A DNA stretch of 24,644 nucleotides from CAZJNX01 sp964547415 (GCA_964547415.1 CAZJNX010000046.1:1-24644); one strand, 5' to 3'. Shown: positions 15,185-24,066, counted from the stretch's first letter. Program-made: numbers and translations. The notes: generated from the letters alone by a model not told the origin.

Positions 15185-17518
15185 ATGACGGACTGGAACG
15201 GCCTCGATCGCGACGCCGGCACGGCCAGAGGAGACTTGCCGGACGATCCCGTTCCCGCGCACGCGGACCGCCCGGCGGAGGCCCCGCTGCCCGACGACGT
15301 GGACCCGCGGGCCGAGCGGACGCGGCTCGACGCCCTTCACGCCCTCGCGATCCTCGACACGGCGCGGGACCCGGTGTTCGACCGCATCGCCGAGCTCGCC
15401 CGCCGCACCCTCGGGACCATGGCCGCGGCCGTTTCCTTCGTCGACCGGCACCGCCAGTGGTTCAAGGCGATCGACGGGCTCGACGTCTGCGAGAGCCCGC
15501 GCTCCCACGCCTTCTGCCACTTCACGGTCAAGGGCCACGAGCTGTTCGTGGTGGAGAACGCGCCCGCGGATCCGCGTTTCGCGGACAATCCGTTCGTGAC
15601 GGGGCCCGTCGGCCTGCGCTTTTACGCCGGCGCGCCGCTGCGCTCACCCGACCGGCAGCTGGTCGGCGCCCTGTGCGTGCTGGACGACGCGCCACGCCAG
15701 CTCTCCACGGCGCAGCGCATCGTCCTGCGCCTCCTCGCGGACCTGGTGGAGGACGCGATCCGCATGCACCTCGCCCGGGAGCGGATGCGCGTCCTCGCCG
15801 AGGAGAAAAGCCGGCAGGTGGCGTTCCTCGAGCTGAAGAACCGGCAGCTCGCCCAGGCCGAGGCGGTGGCGGAGGTGGGCGTCTTCTCCTTCGACGCCGC
15901 CAGCGAGACGGCCTGCTTCTCCGACCTCGTCTACCACCTGATGGACCGGCCGGTGGACGCGCCGCTCGCCTTCGCCGATCTCCTCGCCCGCTTCCCGGTC
16001 GAGGATGCCCGGGCGATCCGGCAGCTGCTGCTGGGCGGCGAGGAGGCCTCGTTCCGGACCGAACGACCCGTCGCGGCGGCCGACGGGACGGAACGCTGGC
16101 TGCGCCTGTCGGTGGAGCGGCTCGGCGCGCCGGGGCGGGACCTTCGCCTCGTCGGCATGTTGCAGAACGTCACCGAGGAGCGCCGTCACCGGGAGGAGAT
16201 CGCCTTCCTCACCCGCCACGACCCGCTCACCGGCCTCCTCAACAGGGCGGGCTACGAGGAGGCCCTCGCCGCGGCCCGGGCGGGTCTTGCCGCGGGCGGC
16301 GGGAAGGCGGGCCTGTGCCTCGTCGACATCGACGGCTTCCGGGCGATCAACGAGCGGTACGGCGTCCGCCACGGCGACCTGCTCCTGAAGGCGGTGGCCG
16401 ACCGGCTCCAGCGCGCGGTGCGGGAGGGGGACCGGGTGGTGCGGCTCGGCGACGACGAGTTCGCGGTGGTCCTCGCCGGCCTCAGGTGCGGGCGGGACCT
16501 GTCGCGGATCCGCCGCCGCCTCCTGTCGGCCCTCGACTTCCGCATGGACCTCGGCGGCGAGCCGGTGCGGGTGACGAGCGCGGTCGGGATCGCCCTCGCG
16601 CCGGACGACGTGTCGGCCGAGCTCGACCTTCACCAGGCGGCGGAGGCGGCGCTTTCGGAGGCGCGCCGCGCGGGGCCCGGCCGCTGGCAGCGCTTCGAGC
16701 CGTCCCTGAAGGCGAGCCGGGACCGCTCCCGCCTGTTCCTGGAGGAGATCCGCCAGGGCCTCCGGGCGTGCCAGTTCGTGCCCTTCCTGCAGCCCAAGGT
16801 GCGCCTGTCGGACGGGGCGATCGTGGGCTTCGAGGCCCTGATCCGCTGGCAGCACCCCGAGCGCGGCCTGCTCGGCCCCCACTTCTTCATGGCCGCCCTC
16901 GACGACGAGGAGGTGGGGGGCGAACTCTCCGACGTCACCTTCGCGAGCACCTTCGAGATCGCCGGCAGCTTCCTCGGGCGGGGCATCGCCGTGGAGCACT
17001 TCTCCATCAACCTCAACGGCGCCCAGCTGGAGCGGCGGGACATCGTGGAGGAGGCGGTGGCGCTCGCGCGCATCCACGGGGTGCCGCCGGCCACCATCAT
17101 GTTCGAGGTGGTGGAGAACGTCCTCATCCGCGACCGGCCGGAGGTGCTGGAGAACCTGCGTCGCCTCGCCGAGGCCGGCTTCGGCATCAGCCTCGACGAC
17201 TTCGGCACGGGCTACGCCTCCCTCACCAACATCCGCGAGCCGTTCATCCGCGAGGTGAAGATCGACCGCAGCTTCGTGATGCGCTGCCCGACCTCCGAGC
17301 ACGACCTGCAGATCGTCTCGGCGATCGTGAACATGGCGCGCAACATGGGCCTGTCGGTGGTGGCCGAGGGGGTGGAGACGGAGCGGCACGTGAAGACCCT
17401 CGTCTCGCTCGGCTGCGAGGTGGGGCAGGGCTACCTGTTCTCTCCGCCCGTCTCCGTCGGCGAGGCGATCCGCTACTGCCTGCGCAAGAAGAAGCTCGCC
17501 GGCCTCCTCGGCAGTTGA
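15185..17518 (+). CDS. GAF/PAS-like - GGDEF (degenerate) - EAL protein, probable c-di-GMP phosphodiesterase
   Basis: A 777-residue soluble protein. An N-terminal GAF domain (about 45-205, with AAVSFVDRHRQWFKA and SPRSHAFCHFTV) is followed by a coiled linker and a PAS-like segment (about 225-335), then GGDEF (about 345-500) and EAL (about 525-770). The GGDEF site reads GDDEF at 422-426: the second Gly is Asp, so cyclase activity is doubtful, though GTP binding could survive as an activating input. The EAL site keeps EALIRW (E550), NLNGAQ, FEVVEN, DDFGTGYASL (D671, D672), VKIDRSF and AEGVET, all needed for hydrolysis of cyclic di-GMP. It should lower c-di-GMP and so influence motility or attachment. 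GGAG lies 8 nt before the ATG at 15185. It ends 10 bp from the converging phosphoesterase gene. Confidence 0.92.
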   Translation: MTDWNGLDRDAGTARGDLPDDPVPAHADRPAEAPLPDDVDPRAERTRLDALHALAILDTARDPVFDRIAELARRTLGTMAAAVSFVDRHRQWFKAIDGLDVCESPRSHAFCHFTVKGHELFVVENAPADPRFADNPFVTGPVGLRFYAGAPLRSPDRQLVGALCVLDDAPRQLSTAQRIVLRLLADLVEDAIRMHLARERMRVLAEEKSRQVAFLELKNRQLAQAEAVAEVGVFSFDAASETACFSDLVYHLMDRPVDAPLAFADLLARFPVEDARAIRQLLLGGEEASFRTERPVAAADGTERWLRLSVERLGAPGRDLRLVGMLQNVTEERRHREEIAFLTRHDPLTGLLNRAGYEEALAAARAGLAAGGGKAGLCLVDIDGFRAINERYGVRHGDLLLKAVADRLQRAVREGDRVVRLGDDEFAVVLAGLRCGRDLSRIRRRLLSALDFRMDLGGEPVRVTSAVGIALAPDDVSAELDLHQAAEAALSEARRAGPGRWQRFEPSLKASRDRSRLFLEEIRQGLRACQFVPFLQPKVRLSDGAIVGFEALIRWQHPERGLLGPHFFMAALDDEEVGGELSDVTFASTFEIAGSFLGRGIAVEHFSINLNGAQLERRDIVEEAVALARIHGVPPATIMFEVVENVLIRDRPEVLENLRRLAEAGFGISLDDFGTGYASLTNIREPFIREVKIDRSFVMRCPTSEHDLQIVSAIVNMARNMGLSVVAEGVETERHVKTLVSLGCEVGQGYLFSPPVSVGEAIRYCLRKKKLAGLLGS

Positions 17519-17528
17519 CCCCGCCCGG

Positions 17529-18449
17529 TCAGACCGCGGGCGCGGTGGCCGGCGAGGCGGGGCGGGTGACCGCGGCCATCGGCTCCCTGTCCGCCTGCCA
17601 GCCATCGCCCGTCCAGTGGACGCGGCGCACCTCGAGGCGCCCGTTCGCCACGTCGATCCGGTTGAAGGCGTTGGGCTCGCCCCGGCGGCGGACGGAGAGC
17701 GCCGTGCCCGCCTGGATCACCACGAGCCGCGGGCCCGTGGCGGGCGCGCCGCGGGTCGACAGGGGCGCGCCCTCGGCCGAGGCGCCCTCCACGACCGTCT
17801 CCGCCCCGTCCTCCGGCCCCACCTCGAAGGCGGCGGTGTAGGTGCGGTGCAGGTGGCCCGAGGCGATCACGTCCACCTCGCCGCCGGAGAAGGCGGCGAG
17901 CGCCTTCGCTGCCCGCGCCACGAGCGGCGTCGGGGTGTCGAGCCCCTCGTCGGCGATGAACGGGTGGTGGGCGACCACCACGCGGAAGACGTGGGGCGGC
18001 AGGCGGCCGAGGCGCCGGGAAAGGCGCGCGATCTGCCGGCGGGAGATGCTGCCCCGGCTCCAGTCGAGCTTCAGGAGCGCGCGGCGGGCCGTGTTGACGC
18101 CGATCACCGCCACGTCGTGCGAGCGCCACTCCGGCTCGAGGCTCGCCGCGATGTGGGTCCGGTAGCGCTTCCACGGCCGAAGGAAGCGCTCGGCGAGCTT
18201 GTAGGGGGTGACGTCGTGGTTGCCCGGCACGCACAGGGTGTCGGGCGCGAGCCCGTCGAGGAAGGCGCGGGCGGCGCGGTACTCCCGGGTGCGGGCGGCC
18301 ATGGTGAGGTCGCCGCTCACCATCACGAGGTCGTAGCCGCCGGTGTTGAGGTGGCCCTGCAGCGACGCGGCGAGGCCCGGCTCCTCGCTGCCGAAGTGGG
18401 GGTCGGAGACGTGGGCGAGGCGTGTGGGGCGCGTCCCGGTGAAGGTCAT
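17529..18449 (-). CDS. Calcineurin-like metallophosphoesterase
   Basis: A 306-residue two-metal phosphoesterase with all five family motifs: HVSDPHFG (residues about 13-20), MVSGDLT (about 43-49), VPGNHDVTPY, VVVAHHPF and ASGHLHRT. Such enzymes cleave phosphomonoesters or diesters, including cyclic nucleotides and lipid intermediates; the substrate is not evident. There is no signal peptide or membrane segment. The C-terminal part is a beta-rich extension after residue 230. GGAG lies about 6 nt before the ATG at 18449. It follows the lipid kinase gene by 61 bp on the same strand, which suggests one transcript and possibly a shared role in lipid head-group metabolism (inference). Its 3' end is 10 bp from the converging EAL gene with no visible terminator between. 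Confidence 0.92.
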   Translation of the reverse strand: MTFTGTRPTRLAHVSDPHFGSEEPGLAASLQGHLNTGGYDLVMVSGDLTMAARTREYRAARAFLDGLAPDTLCVPGNHDVTPYKLAERFLRPWKRYRTHIAASLEPEWRSHDVAVIGVNTARRALLKLDWSRGSISRRQIARLSRRLGRLPPHVFRVVVAHHPFIADEGLDTPTPLVARAAKALAAFSGGEVDVIASGHLHRTYTAAFEVGPEDGAETVVEGASAEGAPLSTRGAPATGPRLVVIQAGTALSVRRRGEPNAFNRIDVANGRLEVRRVHWTGDGWQADREPMAAVTRPASPATAPAV

Positions 18450-18510
18450 GGGGGCTCCGGCGACTGGCTCCGGCGCGGGCGGCCGGGGGCGGGAAGGGGC
18501 GGGCGGCGCG

Positions 18511-19557
18511 TCAGGGAACGAGAACGCGGATCGCGCCCGGGAGGGCGAGAAGGCGCGCCCGCGGCGACAGGAAGCGGGTCTCCCCGTCGAGCATGACGTG
18601 CATGCGCTTGCGCGGGGTCAGGATGTGGGCGGCCCGGGTCCTGAGGACCGTCACGTCCCGGTCCCGGTCGAGCGTCCCGATGACGCCGCGCAGGACGACG
18701 CGCAGGGCCGCCAGGATGTCGGGCGGGCGGATGGCGTAGACGGTCAGGATCTCGCCCCCCACGCCCGCCCGCCGCGGGAAGGGCAGGAGCGGCTCGGCGG
18801 CCTCGCCCACGAGGATCACGAGCGAGCGTCCGCGCACCGTGCCGCTCGCCGACAGCGCCTTCATGCGCGAGCGGTCCGCGCCCGTCTTGGTCGTGGCCGC
18901 CTCGGGCGCCGCCGCCTCCCGCTCGAGGACGGCGGCCGCGCCCGGCGCGGCGGCGCCCGCGGGCAGGCCCGTCGCGCTCGCCTCCGGCGGGAGTGGCTCC
19001 GGCGCGACGCGCTCCCCCGCCTCCACCGGGCGGACACCGAACAGCGGGTCGCGGCGCAGGGATCTGAGGGCGTGGACCACGAGGCGCAGCCGCTCCAGGA
19101 TGCCGAGGGCGCCCCGCCGCGCCTCCCGGTGGGTGCCGATCCTGACCGGCATCCCGATGAAGGCGCTGTGCAGGAACAGGTGGCCGTCGAGGCTCGCGGC
19201 CGCCACGGGACGGGCGTGTCCGCGGGCGATGACGTCGAGCGCGGCGTCGACGTCGAGGGGGATGTCGTAGTCGCGGGCGAGCAGGTTCATGGTCCCGAGG
19301 GGAACGATGCCGAGGGGCACGCCGATCTCGCGGGCGGTGGCGGCGGCGGCGCTGATGGTGCCGTCCCCGCCCGCCGCGACGATCATGTCCGGCCGGTCGA
19401 GGGCCGCCTGCTCCAGCTGGCGCGCGATCCGCCCGCGGGGCTTGCGCAGGACCGTGACGCCGCGGGCGGCGAGGCGTCGCATCAGGTCGCTCCGGCTCGT
19501 CCCGGTGATCATGGCGGTGCCGGCGCGCTTGTTGGCGATCAGGCTGGCGGTGGGCAT
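18511..19557 (-). CDS. Diacylglycerol/lipid kinase family protein with an Ala-rich insertion
   Basis: A 348-residue member of the DAGK/YegS catalytic family, which phosphorylates diacylglycerol or related lipids at the inner face of the membrane. The nucleotide loop is IVAAGGDGTISAAA (GGDGT at 63-67), followed by GIVPLGTMNLLARD, where the family normally has PxGTxNxxA. The second domain ends with HVMLDGETRFL, close to the family pattern of a C-terminal DGE. Residues about 178-239 form an Ala/Pro/Glu-rich low-complexity insertion that is not part of the usual fold. GGAAG lies 9 nt before the ATG at 19557. It probably heads an operon with the metallophosphoesterase. Confidence 0.88.
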   Translation of the reverse strand: MPTASLIANKRAGTAMITGTSRSDLMRRLAARGVTVLRKPRGRIARQLEQAALDRPDMIVAAGGDGTISAAAATAREIGVPLGIVPLGTMNLLARDYDIPLDVDAALDVIARGHARPVAAASLDGHLFLHSAFIGMPVRIGTHREARRGALGILERLRLVVHALRSLRRDPLFGVRPVEAGERVAPEPLPPEASATGLPAGAAAPGAAAVLEREAAAPEAATTKTGADRSRMKALSASGTVRGRSLVILVGEAAEPLLPFPRRAGVGGEILTVYAIRPPDILAALRVVLRGVIGTLDRDRDVTVLRTRAAHILTPRKRMHVMLDGETRFLSPRARLLALPGAIRVLVP

Positions 19558-19657
19558 GGTCTGGCTTCCAATCGGGAGAGAATGGCCGTCGCCGCGCGGG
19601 GTTCCGCCCACCCTCTTCTCGCCGCGGACGCGCCGTGCGTGCAAGGGCGGCGGTCGC

Positions 19658-19870
19658 TCAGCGGCCCCGTCCGTGGCCGCGGGTGACGAACAGGTCGCGC
19701 TCGCCGGTGAGGAGGAAGGCGAGCTCGTCGATGTTGGCGATCATCTGGTCGGCGGCCGCGCGCTGCAGGGAGCGGGGCGCGGCCGCCGCCCGCAGCTCCA
19801 CCATCGCCTCGCGACAGGCGGCGAGGCGGGCGAGGATCGCCTGCATGTCGGGTGCGGATCCGCGTGGCAT
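19658..19870 (-). CDS. Small helical protein of unknown function
   Basis: A 70-residue frame, MPRGSAPDMQAILARLAACR at the N-terminus, predicted by eye to be two helices, ending in a basic Gly/Arg tail. No family was recognised and there is no membrane segment or signal peptide. GGACGGACC precedes the ATG at 19870. An upstream ATG at 19921 would add 17 residues, but that stretch looks like promoter DNA. It sits 100 bp upstream of the lipid kinase on the same strand and diverges from the HU-like gene. The codon use is like the neighbours, which supports it being real, but function cannot be guessed. Confidence 0.55.
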   Translation of the reverse strand: MPRGSAPDMQAILARLAACREAMVELRAAAAPRSLQRAAADQMIANIDELAFLLTGERDLFVTRGHGRGR

Positions 19871-20075
19871 GGTCCGTCCGGCCGTTCGTTCGATTTTTGT
19901 TCCGTCGCTGCTCGCTACCATGTCCGCCGCCGCTCGGGAACAGCCTCTCCCCGGCCCGCGCCCCCGTCTGCCGCTTTCCCGTCTTTCCCCCCGGCGGGAT
20001 TTCGGCTATCGCGACGGTCGCCGTCGTCGCCCGCGTGGGACGGCGGCACCTGCGAGGCTGGAGGGATACTGAGAG
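19871..20075. promoter_or_regulatory. Divergent promoter region
   Basis: 205 bp between the small minus-strand gene and the HU-like gene. A run of ATTTTTGTT (near 19890-19900) lowers the GC content and probably marks the promoters, but no hexamer pair with correct spacing could be fixed. Confidence 0.35.
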
Positions 20076-20333
20076 ATGGCCGTCAGGAAGTCGATGTCCG
20101 ACGTGGTCAACGAGCTGTCGGAGAAGACGGCGCTGCCCCCCGGCTCGGTGCGCCGGGTGATGGAGGCGTTCGCCGGCCTCACCGAGGGCCTTGAGCACGG
20201 CGATCGCCTCACGATCTCCCGTGGCATGGCCCTCGTCTGCCGGCACCGCCAGACCGAGGGCGGCGAGCCGCGGCGCGTGCTCATGCTGCGCAAGAGGACC
20301 AAGCCCGCCGAGGGTCCCGAAGGGGCGGCCTGA
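20076..20333 (+). CDS. HU/IHF-like small DNA-binding protein (divergent)
   Basis: An 85-residue basic protein. Residues 5-45 (SMSDVVNELSEKTALPPGSV, then RRVMEAFAGLTEGLEHGDRL) follow the helix-turn-helix dimer core of HU, whose pattern is K-S-E-L-I-x-x-I-A-x-K-T-G-L-S-K-K-x-A. Next comes LTISRGMALVCRHR, at the position of HU's LxGFGxFxxxxR strand. The rest of the HU beta-arm is replaced by a short basic Glu/Lys/Arg tail, and the typical GFG is absent, so DNA bending may differ or be lost. GGAGGG lies about 11 nt before the ATG. It is 30 bp upstream of the dehydrogenase on the same strand. The HU link is by pattern only. Confidence 0.65.
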   Translation: MAVRKSMSDVVNELSEKTALPPGSVRRVMEAFAGLTEGLEHGDRLTISRGMALVCRHRQTEGGEPRRVLMLRKRTKPAEGPEGAA

Positions 20334-20363
20334 CGCCACCGGCGCGGAAGGGGCGACACGGTC

Positions 20364-21149
20364 ATGGATCTCGGGATCTCCGGCAAGCGGGCCCTTGTGC
20401 TGGCCTCCAGCAAGGGGCTCGGGCGGGCGATCGCCGTCCGCCTCGCGGCCGAGGGCGCCCACGTCCTCCTCGTGGGCCGGTCGGGGGACCTCCTCGCCGC
20501 CGCGGTGGGGGAGATCGCGGACGCTGGCGGGCGGGCAGACCACCTGGTGGCGGATCTCGCCGATCCGGCGAGTGCGGAGGCCATCGTGGCGGCGGCCGGG
20601 ACGCGCCTGGGCGGGGTCGACATCCTCGTCAACAACACGGGCGGACCGCCGCCGGGGCCCGTCGTCGACGTCGCGCCGGAGGCGTGGGCGCAACAGTTCG
20701 ACGTGATGGTGCTGCGCATCTTCGACATCACGCGGCGCCTGCTGCCGGCCATGCGCGAGCGGGGCTGGGGGCGGGTCCTCACCGTGGCCTCCACTGGCGT
20801 CCTCCAGCCGATCCCGGGGCTCGGCATGTCGAACGCCCTGCGTTCGGCGATCGTCGGCTGGAACAAGACGGTGAGCAACGAGGTGGCGGCGGACGGCGTC
20901 ACCGCCAACGTCCTCGCGCCCGGCCGCATCGCGACCGACCGCCTGCACCAGCTCAACGCGGCCAATGCGGAGCGGCAGGGCGTGCCGGTGGAGGAGGTCG
21001 TGCGCACGTCCCTCGCTCAGATCCCGGCCGGCCGGTTCGGCACGCCCGAGGAGTTCGCGTCCGTCGCCGCCTTCCTGGTGAGCGAGGCGGCGAGCTACGT
21101 CACGGGCAGTGTCATCCGCTGCGACGGCGGCGCCGTGAAGGGCGTCTAG
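20364..21149 (+). CDS. Short-chain dehydrogenase/reductase family protein lacking the YxxxK motif
   Basis: A 261-residue Rossmann-fold protein of the SDR family. The cofactor loop is ASSKGLGRAIA (normally TGxxxGIG), and NNTGG stands in place of NNAG. The catalytic Ser143 is present in TVASTG, but the YxxxK pair is replaced by SNALR (Ser156, Arg160). The end reads ASYVTGSVIRCDGG, as in 3-oxoacyl-ACP reductase-like SDRs. A recognised subgroup of BKR-like SDRs shares this loss of the catalytic Tyr/Lys, so the change is probably an old family trait rather than decay; its reaction is unknown. AGGGG lies about 12 nt before the ATG. It is likely co-transcribed with the HU-like gene. Insertion-sequence debris starts about 85 bp beyond its stop. 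Confidence 0.88.
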   Translation: MDLGISGKRALVLASSKGLGRAIAVRLAAEGAHVLLVGRSGDLLAAAVGEIADAGGRADHLVADLADPASAEAIVAAAGTRLGGVDILVNNTGGPPPGPVVDVAPEAWAQQFDVMVLRIFDITRRLLPAMRERGWGRVLTVASTGVLQPIPGLGMSNALRSAIVGWNKTVSNEVAADGVTANVLAPGRIATDRLHQLNAANAERQGVPVEEVVRTSLAQIPAGRFGTPEEFASVAAFLVSEAASYVTGSVIRCDGGAVKGV

Positions 21150-21234
21150 GGCGGATTGACGGGCAACGGAATTCCGGGGCATTCCCGAACCGGACCCGGG
21201 CCGACCCGCAGCCGGGGCCGGTGAGGGGGCCAGC

Positions 21235-21300
21235 GGCCACGGCCGAGACCCTGTCGGTCGATCTGCGCCGCCGCGTCGCGAAGGCGGTGGCGAACGTGAC
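21235..21300 (+). pseudogene. IS630-type transposase remnant, N-terminal end only
   Basis: One frame reads TAETLSVDLRRRVAKAVA, matching the start of IS630-family transposases (LSVDLRxRVVxAV, first part of their helix-turn-helix). An ACG (Thr) stands where the start ATG would be expected, and the match ends after about 20 residues. Nothing more of the element is recognisable. Confidence 0.5.
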
Positions 21301-21639
21301 CGGGACCCTGTCGGCGGGGCGGCCTCGATCGCACCAGCTTTCACGGGCGGAAGCGGTTCCGCGCGCCGGGTTGCGAGGGCCTCGACACCCCTCCGGAGCC
21401 ATGGTTCGAGGCTCGCGTGGGAGCTATCGGCGTCGGCGAGGAGAGCGTACCGGGCCTTGCGACCGGCATGGACGACGGCCTCGGCATCGGGGAGCTGGCG
21501 CAGCCGGGAAACCGCGCGCGCAGGGACAGCCAGTGGCGCGCCATCGCCTTCAGCAGCGGCGGAAAGGACCGCAGTGGCACCGGGGGGCCTCGCGTGGGAC
21601 GAGAAGAGCCCTGGCGCCGTTCCAGCACCCACCATCGCA
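21301..21639. other. Scrambled stretch between IS remnants
   Basis: No complete gene. On the minus strand around 21330-21480 one frame reads like protein (ALLADADSSHASLEPWLRR), but no family was recognised and it has no start or ribosome-binding site. It probably represents further decayed mobile DNA. Confidence 0.35.
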
Positions 21640-21863
21640 AGCCACGAGGACGTGCGTTGCCGCCGCACATCCGCCGCGGCAACGCCGCTCGCTCGGCGGT
21701 CCGGTCCGCCATCGAGCACGTCTTCGCCCATCAGGAGGGCCCGATGGCGCTCTCGATCCGCACGATCGGCATGGCGCGTGCCGAAACGAAGATCGGGCTC
21801 GTGAACCTCACCGACAACATCCCCCGTCTCGTTCTTCACGAACCGCGGGCCGCATCCGCCTGA
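21640..21863 (+). pseudogene. IS5-family transposase remnant, C-terminal end
   Basis: The last 70 or so codons read RSAIEHVFAHQEGPMALSIR and then TIGMARAETKIGLVNLTDNI up to the TGA at 21861-21863. This corresponds to the IS5-type C-terminus, with the catalytic Glu region RSxVEHVFAxQK and the end RTIGLARAxTKIGxANLxYN. The catalytic Asp residues and N-terminal two thirds are missing. No terminal inverted repeat was found. Confidence 0.7.
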
Positions 21864-21964
21864 CACACGCGCCGGGCGGCACGCGGCCGCCGAGACCGTT
21901 CGCTCCCGGTCCCGCTGCCAGCCGAGCCAGGCACGCGTTCAAACGCGCACGATCGCGCCCGGGC

Positions 21965-22345
21965 GGGGCGAGCGAGCTTCAGGCCCGCCTCGCGGAGCAC
22001 CGCGCGCACGACGGTCTCGATGCTGCGTATCTCGTCGAGCACCGTGCGCCGGGCCACCAGGCGCGACCGCCACAACCGGGCCTGACGGGATTTCACGCGG
22101 ACCTGACGGAACCAGCCGGCGCGCATGATATGCGCCAGCGCGCGGGCGTCGTTCCTGTCGGTCTTGTCGGGCATGGTCTTCATGGCGGCATTCGCCTGCC
22201 GCGTCTCGATGCACAGCGCCGACCAGCCCGCCGCGCGCAGACCGTCATGTAGCCACGCCGTCAAGGAAAAGGCCTCGAGACCGATCCGCTCCAGCAGCGC
22301 GCCGGCCGCACAAAGCGTGTCCGCCAGCGCCTTGGGCTCTCGGGG
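21965..22345 (-). pseudogene. IS110-family transposase remnant, N-terminal DEDD part
   Basis: About 125 residues resemble the IS110 RuvC-like domain: LERIGLEAFSLTAWLHDGLR, CIETRQANAAMKTMPDKTDR and NDARALAHIMRAGWFRQVRV. KTDRNDA is the family hallmark, with catalytic acidic residues. The first 30-40 residues and everything after the linker (about AGLKLARP) are lost. It lies opposite in orientation to the second IS110 piece and overlaps it in the linker region, so the two probably come from different copies. Confidence 0.75.
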
Positions 22346-22454
22346 TGATGGCGCAAGGTTGCTGGAAAAAGAGGTGGGACGCACCCTGCCTGTGAGGAGC
22401 AGGAGGATCGGGCTGACCGGTCGGCGCCGGGGCCCCCGGGGAGCATCCCGGTGG

Positions 22455-23180
22455 GAAGAATACCGGCATCCGAGCGGACGCGCGCGGAACTTCGGGGGTT
22501 GATCGACGGGCGGCCGGGGACGGCGGCGTCCCGGTCGGACCTGGTTCGGCTCGCGGTCCGGCTGAAGAACGAGGTGCACTCGATCCTCGGCGCGAACCTC
22601 GCGCCGAAACGCCCGCACGCCGACCTGTTCGATCGGCGCGGTCGGGCATGGCTCGCCCGTCAGGCCTGCCCGACGACGAACGCATGGCGGTCGCGCGTCA
22701 GCTTCGGGAGTTCGATCGCCTGGGCGAGGATCTCGCCGACCTGGACCGCGAGATCGCGCTCAGCATCATGGACCATGCCTCGGTCCGTCGGCTGATGACG
22801 ATCACCGGCGTCAACCTGACCGTGGCCGCGGGCATCATGGCGGCGATCGGCGACATCGCGCGGTTCAACAGCCCCCAGAAGCCGGTCAGCGACTTCGGGC
22901 CGAACCCGCGCGTGCGCCAGTCGGGGCGCGGCGCCGCCCATCGCGGCCGGATCAGCAAGGTCGGCCGCAGCCACGCCCGCGCGATGCTGGTCGAAGCGGC
23001 CTGGGCGGCGGCGCAGGCACCATGGCCTCTGCACGCCTTCTTTGGGCGCATCCGCGCCGAGCGCGGCCATCAGGTCGCGGCGGTCGCGCTGGCGCGCAAG
23101 CTGACGGTGCTGTGCCGGCATCCGCTGACGAAGGAGCAGGACCGTCTCCGGGCGCGGCCGGCGCTGGTCGCCGAGAAGAC
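22455..23180 (+). pseudogene. IS110-family transposase remnant, C-terminal part with a 1-nt frameshift
   Basis: Linker and Transposase_20-type domain of an IS110 element: VRLKNEVHSILGANLAPKRP, HADLFDRRGRAWLARQ, then after a frame change GLPDDERMAVARQLREFDRL, TITGVNLTVAAGIMAAIGDI and GRISKVGRSHARAMLVEAAW up to RARPALVAEKTR. The frame changes near 22660, where CAGGCCTGCCC would restore the frame as CAG GGC CTG CCC with one more G. The DEDD domain is missing. The 3' end runs straight into the IS256 remnant. Confidence 0.8.
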
Positions 23181-23205
23181 GCGGGACACGGCGCTCCGGG
23201 CGGGG

Positions 23206-23957
23206 CCCCTCGGCATCCTTGGTGATGCATTCGGCTGCCTTGGCATGTCTGGCGGCGTCCTTCTCGATGAAGCCGGCGACGGCGGCCTCGGCGCTCGCCC
23301 TGTCGGGGGCGTCGCGGATCTCGGCTAGATCGGCCTTCATCGTGCGCTGGACCGACGTCGGCGCCTTGTTGAGGACATTCGCCACCTTGTGGACCCAGCA
23401 GCGCTGGTGGCGCGCCCTCGGGAAGAGCTCCTCGAGCGCCTTCCAGAAGCCGAGCGCCCCGTCGCCGACCGCGATCTCGGGCGCGACGGCGAGGCCCCGC
23501 GCCTTGAGGTCCACGAGGAGCGCGCGCCAGCTTTGCGCACTCTCGCGCACGCCGACGTGGAAGCCGACCAGCTCCTTCCTGCCCTCGGGCGTGGCCCCGA
23601 GAAGGACGAGGGAGCGCCGCCAATGCCTCCCGGAAGTCGCCGGTGGAGATGCCGCGCAGGGTGAGAACCCGGAAGCAACGCATCCAGGCTCGCCGTAGCG
23701 CCGTGCCCGCTCCGGCAGGATCGCCGAGGTGAAGGTGATCTTCTCCCCGCCGCTCGCTGGATCGGCGGCACCGCGATCGCGCGGCTTCACCCGCTTCACC
23801 GGAACCGGCCCGATGCCGGTCCGGATCGTCCGCTCCGGCCCGTGGCCGTGCCGAACGACGCCAGCAGCCGACGAGCCCCCTCCCGCAGCACCGACGTCAA
23901 AGGATCGTCGAGCTCCTCGGGATGCTGGAATGGCAGGAGCGGGCCATGTCTCGTCAT
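23206..23957 (-). pseudogene. IS256 (Mutator)-family transposase remnant, internally deleted and frameshifted
   Basis: It starts at the ATG at 23957 with DDPLTSVLREGARRLLA. After a change of frame it continues with HGHGPERTIRTGIGPVPVKR and GGEKITFTSAILPERARR, then ASLDALLP and LRGISTGDFREALAAL in two other frames. It then jumps to VLLGATPEGRKELVGFHVGV, RESAQSWRALLVDLKARGL and RHQRCWVHKVANVLNKAPTS. Compared with intact IS256 transposases, about 60-70 residues between GDFxEALAAL and the second Asp region are gone. At least three frame changes are needed, and the C-terminal third is absent after ITKDAEG. It is non-functional. Confidence 0.82.
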
Positions 23958-24066
23958 GGCTTATCGCTCCCGCCGGAGGTTCTGGCAGGCTCGTCACCCG
24001 CCTCGGTACGCCGCCTTCACGAGCCCCCCATCACCCACGTTCCGCTATAGCTCCGGCTCGGCCGAA

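Noticed and set aside
21965..23180. One IS110 element split by inversion
   Set aside because: The two pieces overlap in the linker region and differ there, so they more likely come from two separate copies.
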